A DNA stretch of 64,000 nucleotides from NCBI RefSeq assembly GCF_001884105.1, contig NZ_MACI01000003.1:84955-148954 (forward strand). Reading direction: 5' to 3'. Position 1 is the stretch's first letter, and each line of letters opens with the position of its first letter. Source of the stretch: Bacillus luti. GTDB taxonomy: Bacteria; Bacillota; Bacilli; Bacillales; Bacillaceae_G. The notes under the pieces are model-generated. The model saw nothing but the letters and a program-made list of their open reading frames with translations. It had not been told where the DNA came from and made no database searches. A program made the position numbers and the translations under genes. Below are positions 15,580 through 24,114 of the stretch, one piece after another.

Positions 15580-17463
15580 ATGTTATTCAAATTATCACGT
15601 CATAGTATGAAAAAAATGTTGAAAGATTATATGGTTTTACTTATCGGTCTCGTTATTAGTATTAGTATTTTTTACATGTTCCAAACGATGGCGATGAATA
15701 GTGAATTTACGAAAGATAATAGTCTGATTAGTAGTATTAGACTCGTATTCTGGGTAGGTGCAATACTATTATCTTTCATTACTGTATTTTATATTATATA
15801 TGCCAACTCTTTCTTGCTCACATTAAGAAGAAAAGAACTCGGTATGTACATGATGCTTGGAGCGAAAAAGAAAAAAGTAGCACAGTTATTATTTATTGAA
15901 ACATTTGGTATGGGTATTGTTAGTATTATTATCGGTATTTTAGTAGGAATGTTACTAGCAAGTGTAGCAGGAAACTTTTTAATGAATGGCATGGAAATTT
16001 CAGCAAAAGGTAGTTATTCATCTGTATATACACCAGCAATTATAGTTACAGCTATATTCTTTTTAATACTATTTTTTATTACTGGTTTAATGAATAGCAT
16101 CCGTTTATTACGTAAAACAGAACTAGAGTTAATTCGTGAAGATGAAACATTAGATGAAGTGAAGAAAAGTAAAACTCGCATTATTATAATGACTGTACTT
16201 GGTATATTACTAGTAAGTATAGGGTACTATTTTATGGTGAATATAAAATTATTTGCGGAAGTCGGTTTTATAATAGCGACAATCGTTACAACACTTGGAA
16301 CGTATTTTATTTTCAGTTCATTGCTCCCATTTTTTGTGATGAAAATTAAAGGGAATAAAAAACGAAATGAAACGGGTTTAAATAGTTTTACATATGCACA
16401 GCTACGCTTTCGAGTAAATAGTTTATCGAGAGTATTAGGCACTGTAGCGATGCTAATTGCATTAGGTGCAGGTGCAATGACAGCGGGTATGGCATTTCAA
16501 AAAAATGTAGGTATTATGACAGACTTCTCACGTGTTTATGATGTTGTAATTCATGATCCAAATGAACAAGATCAAGCAGCATTAAAAGAAATGGAAATTG
16601 TTGAGGAAAGCAAGTATAAGTATAAAGTAGATGGAGAAGCGGTTTATTACTTACGTAACGACTTAACTGCAAAACCGCCACTTGTTTCCGATCATTTTGA
16701 TACAAAAACTTTAAAAGAGCCTGCACGTAAACGTGTGGCTGAAACTTTAACTGAACCGGTCTATTCTGCTTTGGAAGCTCCCGAAGCAGCGAAAAAGTTT
16801 CCTCCTATGCCAAAAGATTGGGAAGATGCAGTTGTAAGAGAAATACAAATTACACATAATCAATTTAACGGAAAACCTGTAAGAATTGCTGATGAGGAGC
16901 ATTATAAGGCAGTTCAAGGAACAGAACATAGTGTAACGTTAGTAAAAGTAGACGACATGAAAAAATATAAACCATTGTTGCTCGACATAGATAAGAGACA
17001 AAAAGAATTAATTGAAAAAACAACAGGTGCAAAAGTAGATTTATATACGAAAATGACAATTTATCAGTTCATGAACAGTTTCATGAGCGGAACAATGTTT
17101 ATGGGATTCTTCCTCGGAATTGCCTTCTTAGCAATGATGGCAAGTTCCCTTATGTTCAAAATATTAACAGGTGCTTCTCGTGACGTACGTCGTTATGAAA
17201 TGTTACGAAAAATCGGTGTGAGACGCAGTATGTTAACAAAAAGTATATATAAAGAAATTTCATATTTATTTATCTTCCCAGCGATTATTGGCATTTCCCA
17301 TGTGTTAGTAGGGCTTAACTTATTCAGCTTTATATTAGTTGACCCATTTGTGAAAGTCTGGGTGCCGATAGGGATTTTCTTAGTCATTTACTTTATTTAT
17401 TACTGGATAACGGTTCAATTGTATAAAGGTATGGTAATGCCGAAAGAAGAGGTAGCGAAATAG
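15580..17463 (+). CDS. BceB-like ABC transporter permease
   Basis: 627 residues with the BceB layout: one N-terminal helix, three helices of an FtsX domain (to about residue 190), further helices, then a roughly 180-residue extracellular domain (about 310-490) and a second FtsX-type set of three helices at the C-terminus. The large extracellular loop recognises the peptide or its lipid target and signals to a BceS-like kinase. Pairs with the ATPase upstream. ATG after AGGGGGCG. Confidence 0.92.
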   Translation: MLFKLSRHSMKKMLKDYMVLLIGLVISISIFYMFQTMAMNSEFTKDNSLISSIRLVFWVGAILLSFITVFYIIYANSFLLTLRRKELGMYMMLGAKKKKVAQLLFIETFGMGIVSIIIGILVGMLLASVAGNFLMNGMEISAKGSYSSVYTPAIIVTAIFFLILFFITGLMNSIRLLRKTELELIREDETLDEVKKSKTRIIIMTVLGILLVSIGYYFMVNIKLFAEVGFIIATIVTTLGTYFIFSSLLPFFVMKIKGNKKRNETGLNSFTYAQLRFRVNSLSRVLGTVAMLIALGAGAMTAGMAFQKNVGIMTDFSRVYDVVIHDPNEQDQAALKEMEIVEESKYKYKVDGEAVYYLRNDLTAKPPLVSDHFDTKTLKEPARKRVAETLTEPVYSALEAPEAAKKFPPMPKDWEDAVVREIQITHNQFNGKPVRIADEEHYKAVQGTEHSVTLVKVDDMKKYKPLLLDIDKRQKELIEKTTGAKVDLYTKMTIYQFMNSFMSGTMFMGFFLGIAFLAMMASSLMFKILTGASRDVRRYEMLRKIGVRRSMLTKSIYKEISYLFIFPAIIGISHVLVGLNLFSFILVDPFVKVWVPIGIFLVIYFIYYWITVQLYKGMVMPKEEVAK

Positions 17464-17469
17464 TTTAAG

Positions 17470-17506
17470 AAAAGAGTCCTTGTTTTGAAAACAAGGGCTC
17501 TTTTAT
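17470..17506 (+). terminator. Terminator of the BceAB-like operon
   Basis: AAAGAGTCCTTGTTTT and AAAACAAGGGCTCTTT arms (one G-U pair) followed by T-rich sequence. Confidence 0.85.
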
Positions 17507-17685
17507 AGTATGTAATGAATCAAGAAGGAAAATGTTGGATAATGGTCGGAAAATATAATAAAGCTTCCGAGAAATGACGGAAATCGCTACGTTTTGTCGA
17601 GGGAGGAGTGATTTCATTACAAGGTATAGGCACAATACACGGTGTTTATTTCTGAATATTCATTTAAATAAAAGGGGTAATAGTT

Positions 17686-18552
17686 ATGTTTATTCGAATT
17701 GGTAAGTGGTGTGGGGTTACATGTTTACAATTGTTTGCCGCATTTATTTGTATTCTTTTTTTAGGGGCGCTACCACGTTTATTTAAAGGACTGCAAATTG
17801 ATTTAATCGGTTTTTGGAACACAGTTGTGTTTCTTGGAGAGAAGTTACTTCAACCGGGTGAAATTACTTATGGATTTCGGAATTCAAGAAAGTTATTTCC
17901 ACAAATATGGATTCATTATGTAGAGACAATGTTTGTGTTCCTTTCCGCATTTATACTATCTTTACTTATTGCATATTTTATCGTCGTGTGGGTATTACAA
18001 CGCTCGCAATCAAAGCAACGAATATGGAATGGAGTTTTTGTAGCGCTTGAAAGTATTCCAGATATTTTATTAATTTTACTATCTCAGCTTCTAGTAGTAA
18101 TTATCTTTCAAAAAACAGGACTTATGCCGGTGAAACATGCGGGGTTGGGTGAAGAAAAAGTACGCATGTTACCAATAATATGCCTTGCTATACCTACAAC
18201 ATTATTATTTATTAAGCTACTATTATTACGTTTTAGGGAAGAATTAGAGAAAGATTATAGTATATTTGCCAAGAGTAAAGGATTAAGTTTAAGACATATT
18301 TTGACGCATCATATTTCAAGAAATGTCTTGTTAACAACAGTCTATTATGCAAAAACAAATATTTTATTTATGTTATCAAATTTATATATTATTGAATGGC
18401 TATTTAATACGTACGGCATGTTTGTTTTTGTAAAAGAAAATTCTAAATTAGAAATATTTACAGTGAGTTTAGTTATATTATACGTACCGCTTTTTATACT
18501 ATTTCGTATATTACATACGCTGCTGCAAAATGTTATAAAGGAGCGTGTGTAA
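17686..18552 (+). CDS. DppB-like ABC transporter permease
   Basis: 288 residues, about six helices. The cytoplasmic EAA-type loop reads Y-S-I-F-A-K-S-K-G-L-S-L-R-H-I-L near residue 195, matching binding-protein-dependent permeases of the oligopeptide class. The N-terminal region is short and unusual for DppB (periplasmic-side loop with R-N-S-R-K-L). ATG follows AGGGGTAA-type sequence; the gene is one base from the next one, so the two make a permease pair. No substrate-binding protein or ATPase is encoded nearby. Confidence 0.8.
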   Translation: MFIRIGKWCGVTCLQLFAAFICILFLGALPRLFKGLQIDLIGFWNTVVFLGEKLLQPGEITYGFRNSRKLFPQIWIHYVETMFVFLSAFILSLLIAYFIVVWVLQRSQSKQRIWNGVFVALESIPDILLILLSQLLVVIIFQKTGLMPVKHAGLGEEKVRMLPIICLAIPTTLLFIKLLLLRFREELEKDYSIFAKSKGLSLRHILTHHISRNVLLTTVYYAKTNILFMLSNLYIIEWLFNTYGMFVFVKENSKLEIFTVSLVILYVPLFILFRILHTLLQNVIKERV

Positions 18553-18553
18553 C

Positions 18554-19555
18554 ATGTGGCAAGTTGTAAAAAGAGATGTTAGATTTTGGATAGGTGTTAC
18601 TTTTTTGAGTGTATTAATGATTGTTAGTATTGGAAATACGGTGTTTTTTGACGGGAATATTCGTGAAATAACGATGATGTATAACGAAAAGGGAGAATTA
18701 GAGGCTGCTCCGTTTTCACCATCTAGTAAATTTTGGTTCGGAACTGATGTGAAAGGACGCGATCTTTTTCAATTAATAATAGAAGGGGCAAAATGGACCG
18801 TAGGAGCGAGTATCGTAATCGCAGTTTTACGTGTAGTAATTGGCGGAGCTATTGGCTTATTACTTGGTATGTACAGTAAACGTTCATTTCCAGTTATCTC
18901 ATCTTTTTTTGATCCGTTTAGTATCGTACCGATGATTATGATTTCCTATTTTATATTAAAGGAAGTTTTAATGTTCGACAGTGGGGAGGCAGCTGCTCCG
19001 TTTCATTTGCGAGTTGCATTTCAAATTTTAGTTCTTACATGTCTGGCAGTACCGACAGTTATGTTGTATGTAGCGCAAGAAGTGAAGCGTATTAAGAAAG
19101 AAGAATTTATGTTGGCGGCAACAGTGCTTGGAGGAAGTAAGTGGCAGAGACTGAAGCGCCATGTATGGCCACATATGTTACCATCTTTTCTTTTATTAGT
19201 AGCTCAACAATTTGTAAGTGTGCTATTACTTCTTATGCATCTTGGTTTACTTAAGTTGTTTTTCGGAGGAACGATAATGTTTGGATTAGATCCAGATAGT
19301 GTAACAAAAGAATGGACAGGCTTAATTGGCCAAAATTTCCGTCACTTAACTACACACACATGGATTGTACTAATACCAATCGCTTTCTATAGTATGACAA
19401 TATTGTCAGGAAATCTGATTAGTAATAGTATGCAAGATGCGATAAAACTAGGAAACGCAAGAATGCCAAAGAAGAAGGATAAAGAAGTTAAAGTAGAGAA
19501 ATCATCGCAGCCTACCGTGAACGATTTTTCATTTCATAGAGAGGTATCAAAATAG
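18554..19555 (+). CDS. DppC-like ABC transporter permease
   Basis: 333 residues, about six helices. F-G-T-D-V-K-G-R-D-L-F is the conserved N-terminal motif of DppC/OppC permeases, and the EAA loop is seen in E-F-M-L-A-A-T-V-L-G-G-S near residue 190. ATG 18554 lies 10 bases after AAAGGAG; the GTG at 18545 overlaps the upstream gene. The hydrophilic C-terminal tail is also seen as a degraded duplicate at 20411-20551. Needs ATPases and a binding protein from elsewhere. Confidence 0.85.
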   Translation: MWQVVKRDVRFWIGVTFLSVLMIVSIGNTVFFDGNIREITMMYNEKGELEAAPFSPSSKFWFGTDVKGRDLFQLIIEGAKWTVGASIVIAVLRVVIGGAIGLLLGMYSKRSFPVISSFFDPFSIVPMIMISYFILKEVLMFDSGEAAAPFHLRVAFQILVLTCLAVPTVMLYVAQEVKRIKKEEFMLAATVLGGSKWQRLKRHVWPHMLPSFLLLVAQQFVSVLLLLMHLGLLKLFFGGTIMFGLDPDSVTKEWTGLIGQNFRHLTTHTWIVLIPIAFYSMTILSGNLISNSMQDAIKLGNARMPKKKDKEVKVEKSSQPTVNDFSFHREVSK

Positions 19556-19600
19556 AGAAAGGTAGCTGAAAATAATAAGTTTTCAGCTACCTTTCTTTTA
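19556..19600 (+). terminator. Terminator of the DppBC-like pair
   Basis: GAAAGGTAGCTGAAAA and TTTTCAGCTACCTTTC arms and a T-rich tail. Confidence 0.85.
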
Positions 19601-19601
19601 T

Positions 19602-19682
19602 ATTTTAAAGGGGAGGTAAAACTGCAAATACTTGTTTATCCGGAAAAGCAATTTTCCCAGCAAGTGCACCAGGAAAATTATA
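19602..19682 (-). pseudogene. Remnant of a second pyruvate oxidase gene, internally deleted
   Basis: Read on the minus strand it encodes P-G-A-L-A-G-K-I-A-F-P-D-K-Q-V-F-A-V followed at once by L-P-P-L-stop. The first part equals an internal segment of the intact pyruvate oxidase (21004-21060) and the last residues equal its C-terminus. About 400 bp between them are missing and the join is in frame. Several substitutions separate it from the intact gene, so the copy is not recent. Confidence 0.85.
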
Positions 19683-19881
19683 ATTTCCATTTATAAAAAT
19701 GAATCCATAGTAAAAAAACTAAAAATAGGTATATGAACAAGGTGCATCATCTATTGATAGGTCATATTTTGTTGGTGTACGTATTGAACTTAGTTTATAG
19801 CGCTATTTCTACTTAGATTTAACAAACAGAAATATAGGAAAGCATCGATGGGGTTGTAGTTAACAAACGGAGGTTATGAAA

Positions 19882-20193
19882 ATGAATAATTTTCAACAAG
19901 AACTACAAGCGTTAAGCCTGAATGATTACCATTCTGGAAATATTGTGTATTGGGACCAGCAAAATCAATATCCATATTACTATATAGAAGATGCTGCTCG
20001 TCGCTGTGGCGGTTGTGGTCGTTGTGGCGGTTGTGGTCGTTGCGGTGGTGGTGGATTTCGTTGTGGTGGATTCCGTTGTTTTGGTTGCTTCGGTTGCTTT
20101 AGTTGTGGCGGCTGTGGCGGTTGTGGTGGTTGCTCTAATTGTTTTAATGGTTTTACTGATACTACTGGTACTATTGTAACATATGAATATTGA
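19882..20193 (+). CDS. Heterocycloanthracin/sonorensin-type bacteriocin precursor (TOMM)
   Basis: 103 residues. The leader M-N-N-F-Q-Q-E-L-Q-A-L-S-L-N-D-Y, then G-N-I-V-Y-W-D-Q-Q and a Tyr-rich stretch, matches the conserved leader of heterocycloanthracin precursors. The core has 14 cysteines, mostly as C-x-x repeats with Gly, Arg and Phe (residues about 41-91). In this family a cyclodehydratase and dehydrogenase convert Cys, Ser or Thr to thiazoles and oxazoles. Those genes are not in this window; in the B. cereus group the precursor is often unlinked to them. ATG 19882 is 8 bases after CGGAGG; ATG 19876 is too close. A terminator follows. Confidence 0.85.
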   Translation: MNNFQQELQALSLNDYHSGNIVYWDQQNQYPYYYIEDAARRCGGCGRCGGCGRCGGGGFRCGGFRCFGCFGCFSCGGCGGCGGCSNCFNGFTDTTGTIVTYEY

Positions 20194-20204
20194 TAAGAGA
20201 CAAA

Positions 20205-20252
20205 ATGAATCCATTTTGAAAAAGATTGATTAAAACGGATTCATGCTTTTTA
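20205..20252 (+). terminator. Terminator of the bacteriocin precursor gene
   Basis: ATGAATCCATTTT and AAAACGGATTCAT arms (one mismatch) then GCTTTTT. Confidence 0.7.
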
Positions 20253-20410
20253 AAGCATTATACAATTTTTATAAAAAGCGCTAACAAGTTTGCAAACGAA
20301 CTGGCTAACACGTATACGAAATAGATATAAAATATCGCTGATATGTCACTTGAAAAAACAGACTTAATTAAGTAGATAATATTAATGTGAATACTCGAAA
20401 AATCATTCGT

Positions 20411-20551
20411 GATATTAGTAATAGTATGCAAGATGCAGTTAAGCTAGGAAATGTGAAAAGGCCGAAGAGGGAAAATAAAGAAGTGAAAGTAGAGAAGAAA
20501 ATACAGTCTAATGTGAATAATTTTTCTTTTTATAGAGAGGTACAAAAATAA
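20411..20551 (+). pseudogene. C-terminal remnant of a DppC-like permease
   Basis: The frame D-I-S-N-S-M-Q-D-A-V-K-L-G-N-V-K-R-P-K-R through F-Y-R-E-V-Q-K-stop aligns residue by residue with the C-terminal tail of the intact DppC-like gene (19411-19555). Many differences are synonymous or conservative, so it came from a once-functional paralogue. Nothing upstream of 20411 belongs to the permease. Confidence 0.85.
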
Positions 20552-20552
20552 A

Positions 20553-20593
20553 GAAAGATAGCTGAAGACAAATTGTTTTCAACTATCTTTTTT
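20553..20593. terminator. Bidirectional terminator (copy of the one at 19556)
   Basis: AAAGATAG-C-TGAA and TTCA-A-CTATCTTT arms; also serves the minus-strand pyruvate oxidase. Homologous in position to the terminator after the intact DppC-like gene. Confidence 0.7.
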
Positions 20594-20596
20594 CGT

Positions 20597-22297
20597 TTAA
20601 AGGGGAGGTAAATCAATCTTACCTTCTTCAAATAATTCTTTTATCATATGTTTCGTATAACCAGCCGCTTGACCAAATGTGATTTTTGCTGGCATTGGTG
20701 CTTCGTTTACATCTACAACTACATCAATAATACACGGTCTGTTTTGTTTGACTGCACTTTCGAAAGCAGGAAGTAGTTCATCTAAATTCTCAACACGGTA
20801 TCCAATACCACCACAAGCTTCTGCGTATTTTGCAAAATCAGGGTTTGTTAAGTCTGTACCAAATTCGATATTCCCCATAACCTCTTGTTCGAATTTAATC
20901 ATAGCAATTTTATTATTGTTCAATACGACAACAACGATTGGTAGCTTATATTTAACAGCTGTTACAAAGTCGTTCATTGTCATTCCAAATCCGCCGTCAC
21001 CACAAACTGCAAATACTTGTTTATCTGGGAACGCAATTTTCCCAGCGAGGGCACCAGGTAAACCGCAGCCAAGTGTTGCAAGCCAACTAGAAATGATAAA
21101 TTGCTGGTTTGTCATACGGAAGTGTCTTGCAGTCCATACTGTTACATTTCCGACATCGACTGATAGAATTGCATCATCTTCTGCTACTTGCTGTAAGGCA
21201 TGCATAACTCGCTGTGGTTTAATTGGAGTGGAAGAGTCTTCTTCTTGATTGTGTAATTTTTCTTCCCACTTTTTCATCATTTCTTGATGGTGTTCTAAGA
21301 AAGTATGGTCTTCATGTTTTTCAACATTTGCAACTAACCATTTTAATGTTTTATCAGCATCACCAGCTAAGCCGATATCTGTCACATAACGCTTTCCGAT
21401 TTGGGCAGGATCTGTATCGATATGAATTGTTTTTGCCTTTTCGGGTAAGAAACCAGTAAATGGATAAGAAGTACCAACCATAATTAAAGTATCCGCATGC
21501 TTCATTGCTTCATATGAAGGTTTCGTCCCAATTAACCCTAACCCACCGATGCAAAGAGGGTGTTCATCAGGAATAATTCCTTTAGCTGGTAAGGTAAGTA
21601 CGATTGGAGCACCAATATGTTCTGCAAATGCAAGTAAAGATTCTCTCGCATGTTTTGCACCTTTTCCAGCTAAAATAACAGGCTTTATCGCTTCATTTAT
21701 CGCGAGTTTCGCGGCAGCTAAATCTTCTTTTTGCGGAAATAGCTCAGGGAGTGTAAAAGAAGTGTTTGTAACACGAGCACCATTTTTCACTTCGAATTTC
21801 GGAACATCATCTGGAATAGTAAGAACCGATACACCTTTTTTCGTATATGCCATTCGAATTGCTTGATTCACGACAGCAGGTAACTGTTCTGCAGACATAA
21901 TGCGCTGGTTATAAACCGCAACATCATCAAACATTCTTTCTAAGTTTACTTCTTGGAAAAAATCGGTTCCGAGTAAATCAGATTCTACTTGTCCTGAAAT
22001 TGCTAACACAGGGGCTTTATCGAGTTTCGCATCATATAAACCATTGAGTAAATGGATTGCACCTGGTCCTGCAATAGCCATACATACGCCTAGTTTTCCT
22101 GTTAATTTCGCATAGGCAGCCGCAGCTAATGCGCCAGCTTCTTCATGGCGAACTTGAATGAATTTAATTTTATCTTGTTTTTTTCTTAAAGCTTCAATAA
22201 TAGAATTGATGGAATCTCCAGGCATTCCGTATATGTGTTCTACTCCCCAGTCAATTAATAGATCAACTAATGCTTCACCGGCTGTTTTTCCAAACAT
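20597..22297 (-). CDS. Pyruvate oxidase-type ThDP enzyme (YdaP-like)
   Basis: 566 residues, full length for pyruvate oxidases. N-terminal Pyr domain with G-E-A-L-V-D-L-L and catalytic Glu in R-H-E-E-A-G-A-L-A-A-A; central FAD domain; C-terminal PP domain with the ThDP motif GDGGFGM-x(18-ish)-LNNN. It oxidises pyruvate to acetate or acetyl phosphate with FAD; whether the acceptor is oxygen or quinone is not decided by these motifs. ATG follows AGGAGG. It is convergent with the DppC remnant, and an older damaged copy lies at 19602-19682. Confidence 0.88.
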   Translation of the reverse strand: MFGKTAGEALVDLLIDWGVEHIYGMPGDSINSIIEALRKKQDKIKFIQVRHEEAGALAAAAYAKLTGKLGVCMAIAGPGAIHLLNGLYDAKLDKAPVLAISGQVESDLLGTDFFQEVNLERMFDDVAVYNQRIMSAEQLPAVVNQAIRMAYTKKGVSVLTIPDDVPKFEVKNGARVTNTSFTLPELFPQKEDLAAAKLAINEAIKPVILAGKGAKHARESLLAFAEHIGAPIVLTLPAKGIIPDEHPLCIGGLGLIGTKPSYEAMKHADTLIMVGTSYPFTGFLPEKAKTIHIDTDPAQIGKRYVTDIGLAGDADKTLKWLVANVEKHEDHTFLEHHQEMMKKWEEKLHNQEEDSSTPIKPQRVMHALQQVAEDDAILSVDVGNVTVWTARHFRMTNQQFIISSWLATLGCGLPGALAGKIAFPDKQVFAVCGDGGFGMTMNDFVTAVKYKLPIVVVVLNNNKIAMIKFEQEVMGNIEFGTDLTNPDFAKYAEACGGIGYRVENLDELLPAFESAVKQNRPCIIDVVVDVNEAPMPAKITFGQAAGYTKHMIKELFEEGKIDLPPL

Positions 22298-22380
22298 AAT
22301 TGTTCCTCCTTATAAATAGGTAGATAACAATATGATTTGGAGAAAAAGGGAAAATATACAAATAAGAAAATGTATTAGCT

Positions 22381-23118
22381 TTAATGATGACCAGAGAATA
22401 GAGTAAACACTGTTATTAGTAAAAATCCACTAGTTGCCCACGTTAGAAATGAAAGGAAAGAGAGCTGTTTCTTTGCCTTCCAAAGCATTTCATGAATTGT
22501 GACATAGCCAAGTGAACCGATAGCACTTCCCATAATGAGTCCTTGCAGGTGAAGAGCTTTTCCTTCCATCAAAATTCCAAAAACAGTACCTGTACCGAGA
22601 ATAAGAGAAAGTAATAAAGTTGTTAATAAGAATGAAATATATTTATGCTTTGTAAAGAGAAAGGGGATAATTAAAGCTAATCCTTCTGGAATATGGTGAA
22701 TGACGATTGCCATTAAAAAGGGAATGGCAGAGTCAGCATGATTAATAAAAGCTGTACCTAACGCAAATCCACTTGGTATATTGTGAATGAATATAGCGAA
22801 AGAAAGAAAAAGGAAAGTTTGCCATGCTTGTTGATCTTTTTTATGTACCATTGGATGATGACAATAGTTATCTAATAAGCTCATAACTAAAATACCGATA
22901 GCTATACCAAGTATAGGCCCAATTTTTTCATAGCTTGAAAATGTTTCAGGAATAATTTCAAGTGATAATAACCCAAGTAAAATACCGCCACATAATGCGT
23001 ATAAACGATGCATTTTTTCTTCAATTAGCTGGCGTGTTGCCACTCCAACTGCCCCCCCTAATAGTAATCCACCGAACGAAAAAAACGTAACAATCATTGG
23101 AATCCATAATCGTTCCAT
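22381..23118 (-). CDS. ZIP family metal transporter
   Basis: 245 residues, about eight helices. Helix 4 has H-N-I-P-S-G-F-A-L-G and helix 5 has H-H-I-P-E-G-L-A-L, the two metal-binding motifs of ZIP transporters. A cytoplasmic histidine patch (N-Y-C-H-H-P-M-V-H) lies in the loop before helix 4. Probably moves zinc, manganese or iron into the cytoplasm, although some bacterial ZIPs have other directions. Monocistronic by spacing. Confidence 0.9.
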   Translation of the reverse strand: MERLWIPMIVTFFSFGGLLLGGAVGVATRQLIEEKMHRLYALCGGILLGLLSLEIIPETFSSYEKIGPILGIAIGILVMSLLDNYCHHPMVHKKDQQAWQTFLFLSFAIFIHNIPSGFALGTAFINHADSAIPFLMAIVIHHIPEGLALIIPFLFTKHKYISFLLTTLLLSLILGTGTVFGILMEGKALHLQGLIMGSAIGSLGYVTIHEMLWKAKKQLSFLSFLTWATSGFLLITVFTLFSGHH

Positions 23119-23259
23119 CGTATCACACTCCGATTCTATACCCTTGTTTTTAGCTTACGAGAAGGAAAGTTAGATTAGTCCAAATTATTATGATTAATTA
23201 TAGAGAAAAAACTGTAAATTCATTATAATTTATATATTGAATTGAAATGGAGAATATAA

Positions 23260-24027
23260 ATGCAAACAAAATGGAGTTTATCTGAATAAGAAAATCCAAA
23301 ACGATATGATATTGAAAATAAAAGTTTGTCAGATTTTCCGTTCTTACTATCATAGGCACAAAAACTAAATATACAAAATGAATGGATTCTAGATATTGCT
23401 TGTGGAACAGGAAGAATTACAATTCCATTTATAGAAAACGGATATCAAATGATCGGTGTAGATATACATGAAGGAATGCTTGCTGAAGCGAAGAGAAAAA
23501 CTACGGATTGTAAGAAGGTAAAATGGTTACAACAAGACTGCTTACAATTGAACATTGAAGATACCATTTCGCTAGCATTTATGGTAGGGCATGGATTCCA
23601 GCATTTCCTTACGAATATTCATCAAAATCAATTATTAACATCTATTCATCATGTGGTAGCTGAGAATGGTATATTCATATTTGATACACGTTTCCCTTCA
23701 AAAGAAGAATTAATACAACCATCTACAGAAGAATATTCGACAACTGTTAATGATGAAAAGGGTAGGAAATGTGATTTATATACTGAAATGACATACGATT
23801 CAATTCAGCAAATACAGCACTACATAACAACAAGAAAGTTTTATGAGGGTGATACGCTAGTAGAAGAACTAAAAACAACGATTGATCTTCGTTATACGTA
23901 CCCGCAAGAATTAGAAAGATTGTTAGAATTGAACGGGTTCGAGTTGCTACATATATATAATGATTGGGAAGGGAATGAGTTAGGAGAGGATTGTTATTCA
24001 ATGGTGGTTGTTTGTCGGAAGAAATAA
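23260..24027 (+). pseudogene. Class I SAM-dependent methyltransferase with two nonsense codons
   Basis: ATG 23260 (AATGGAG site 9 bases upstream) opens a single uninterrupted frame of 256 codons except for TAA at 23287-23289 and TAG at 23353-23355. Codon 10 and codon 32 would read Gln if the first base were C (CAA, CAG). Downstream D-I-A-C-G-T-G-R-I-T is motif I, V-G-V-D-I-H-E-G-M motif post-I, and the protein ends with a normal stop. The 192-residue part from 23449 is intact but lacks motif I, so a restart there would not give a working enzyme. Confidence 0.9.
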
Positions 24028-24114
24028 TAGTATAAAAAACCTCTAAGGATTAAATTGGTGTCTTACATAATTAGTATTTTAAATAAATGATATTATTTTT
24101 AGGAGGGTGAAAAA

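Noticed and set aside
19991-20179. 62-codon plus-strand Val/Ala-rich frame
   Set aside because: Shifted frame of the precursor core; no site, hydrophobic only because of GGT/GTG composition.
19912-20214. Minus-strand frame rich in T-T-T-A-T-T repeats
   Set aside because: It is the complement of the Cys/Gly repeats of the bacteriocin precursor; low complexity follows from that.
20679-21866. Three plus-strand frames within pyruvate oxidase
   Set aside because: They are antisense shadows of the enzyme gene, which has full domain support.
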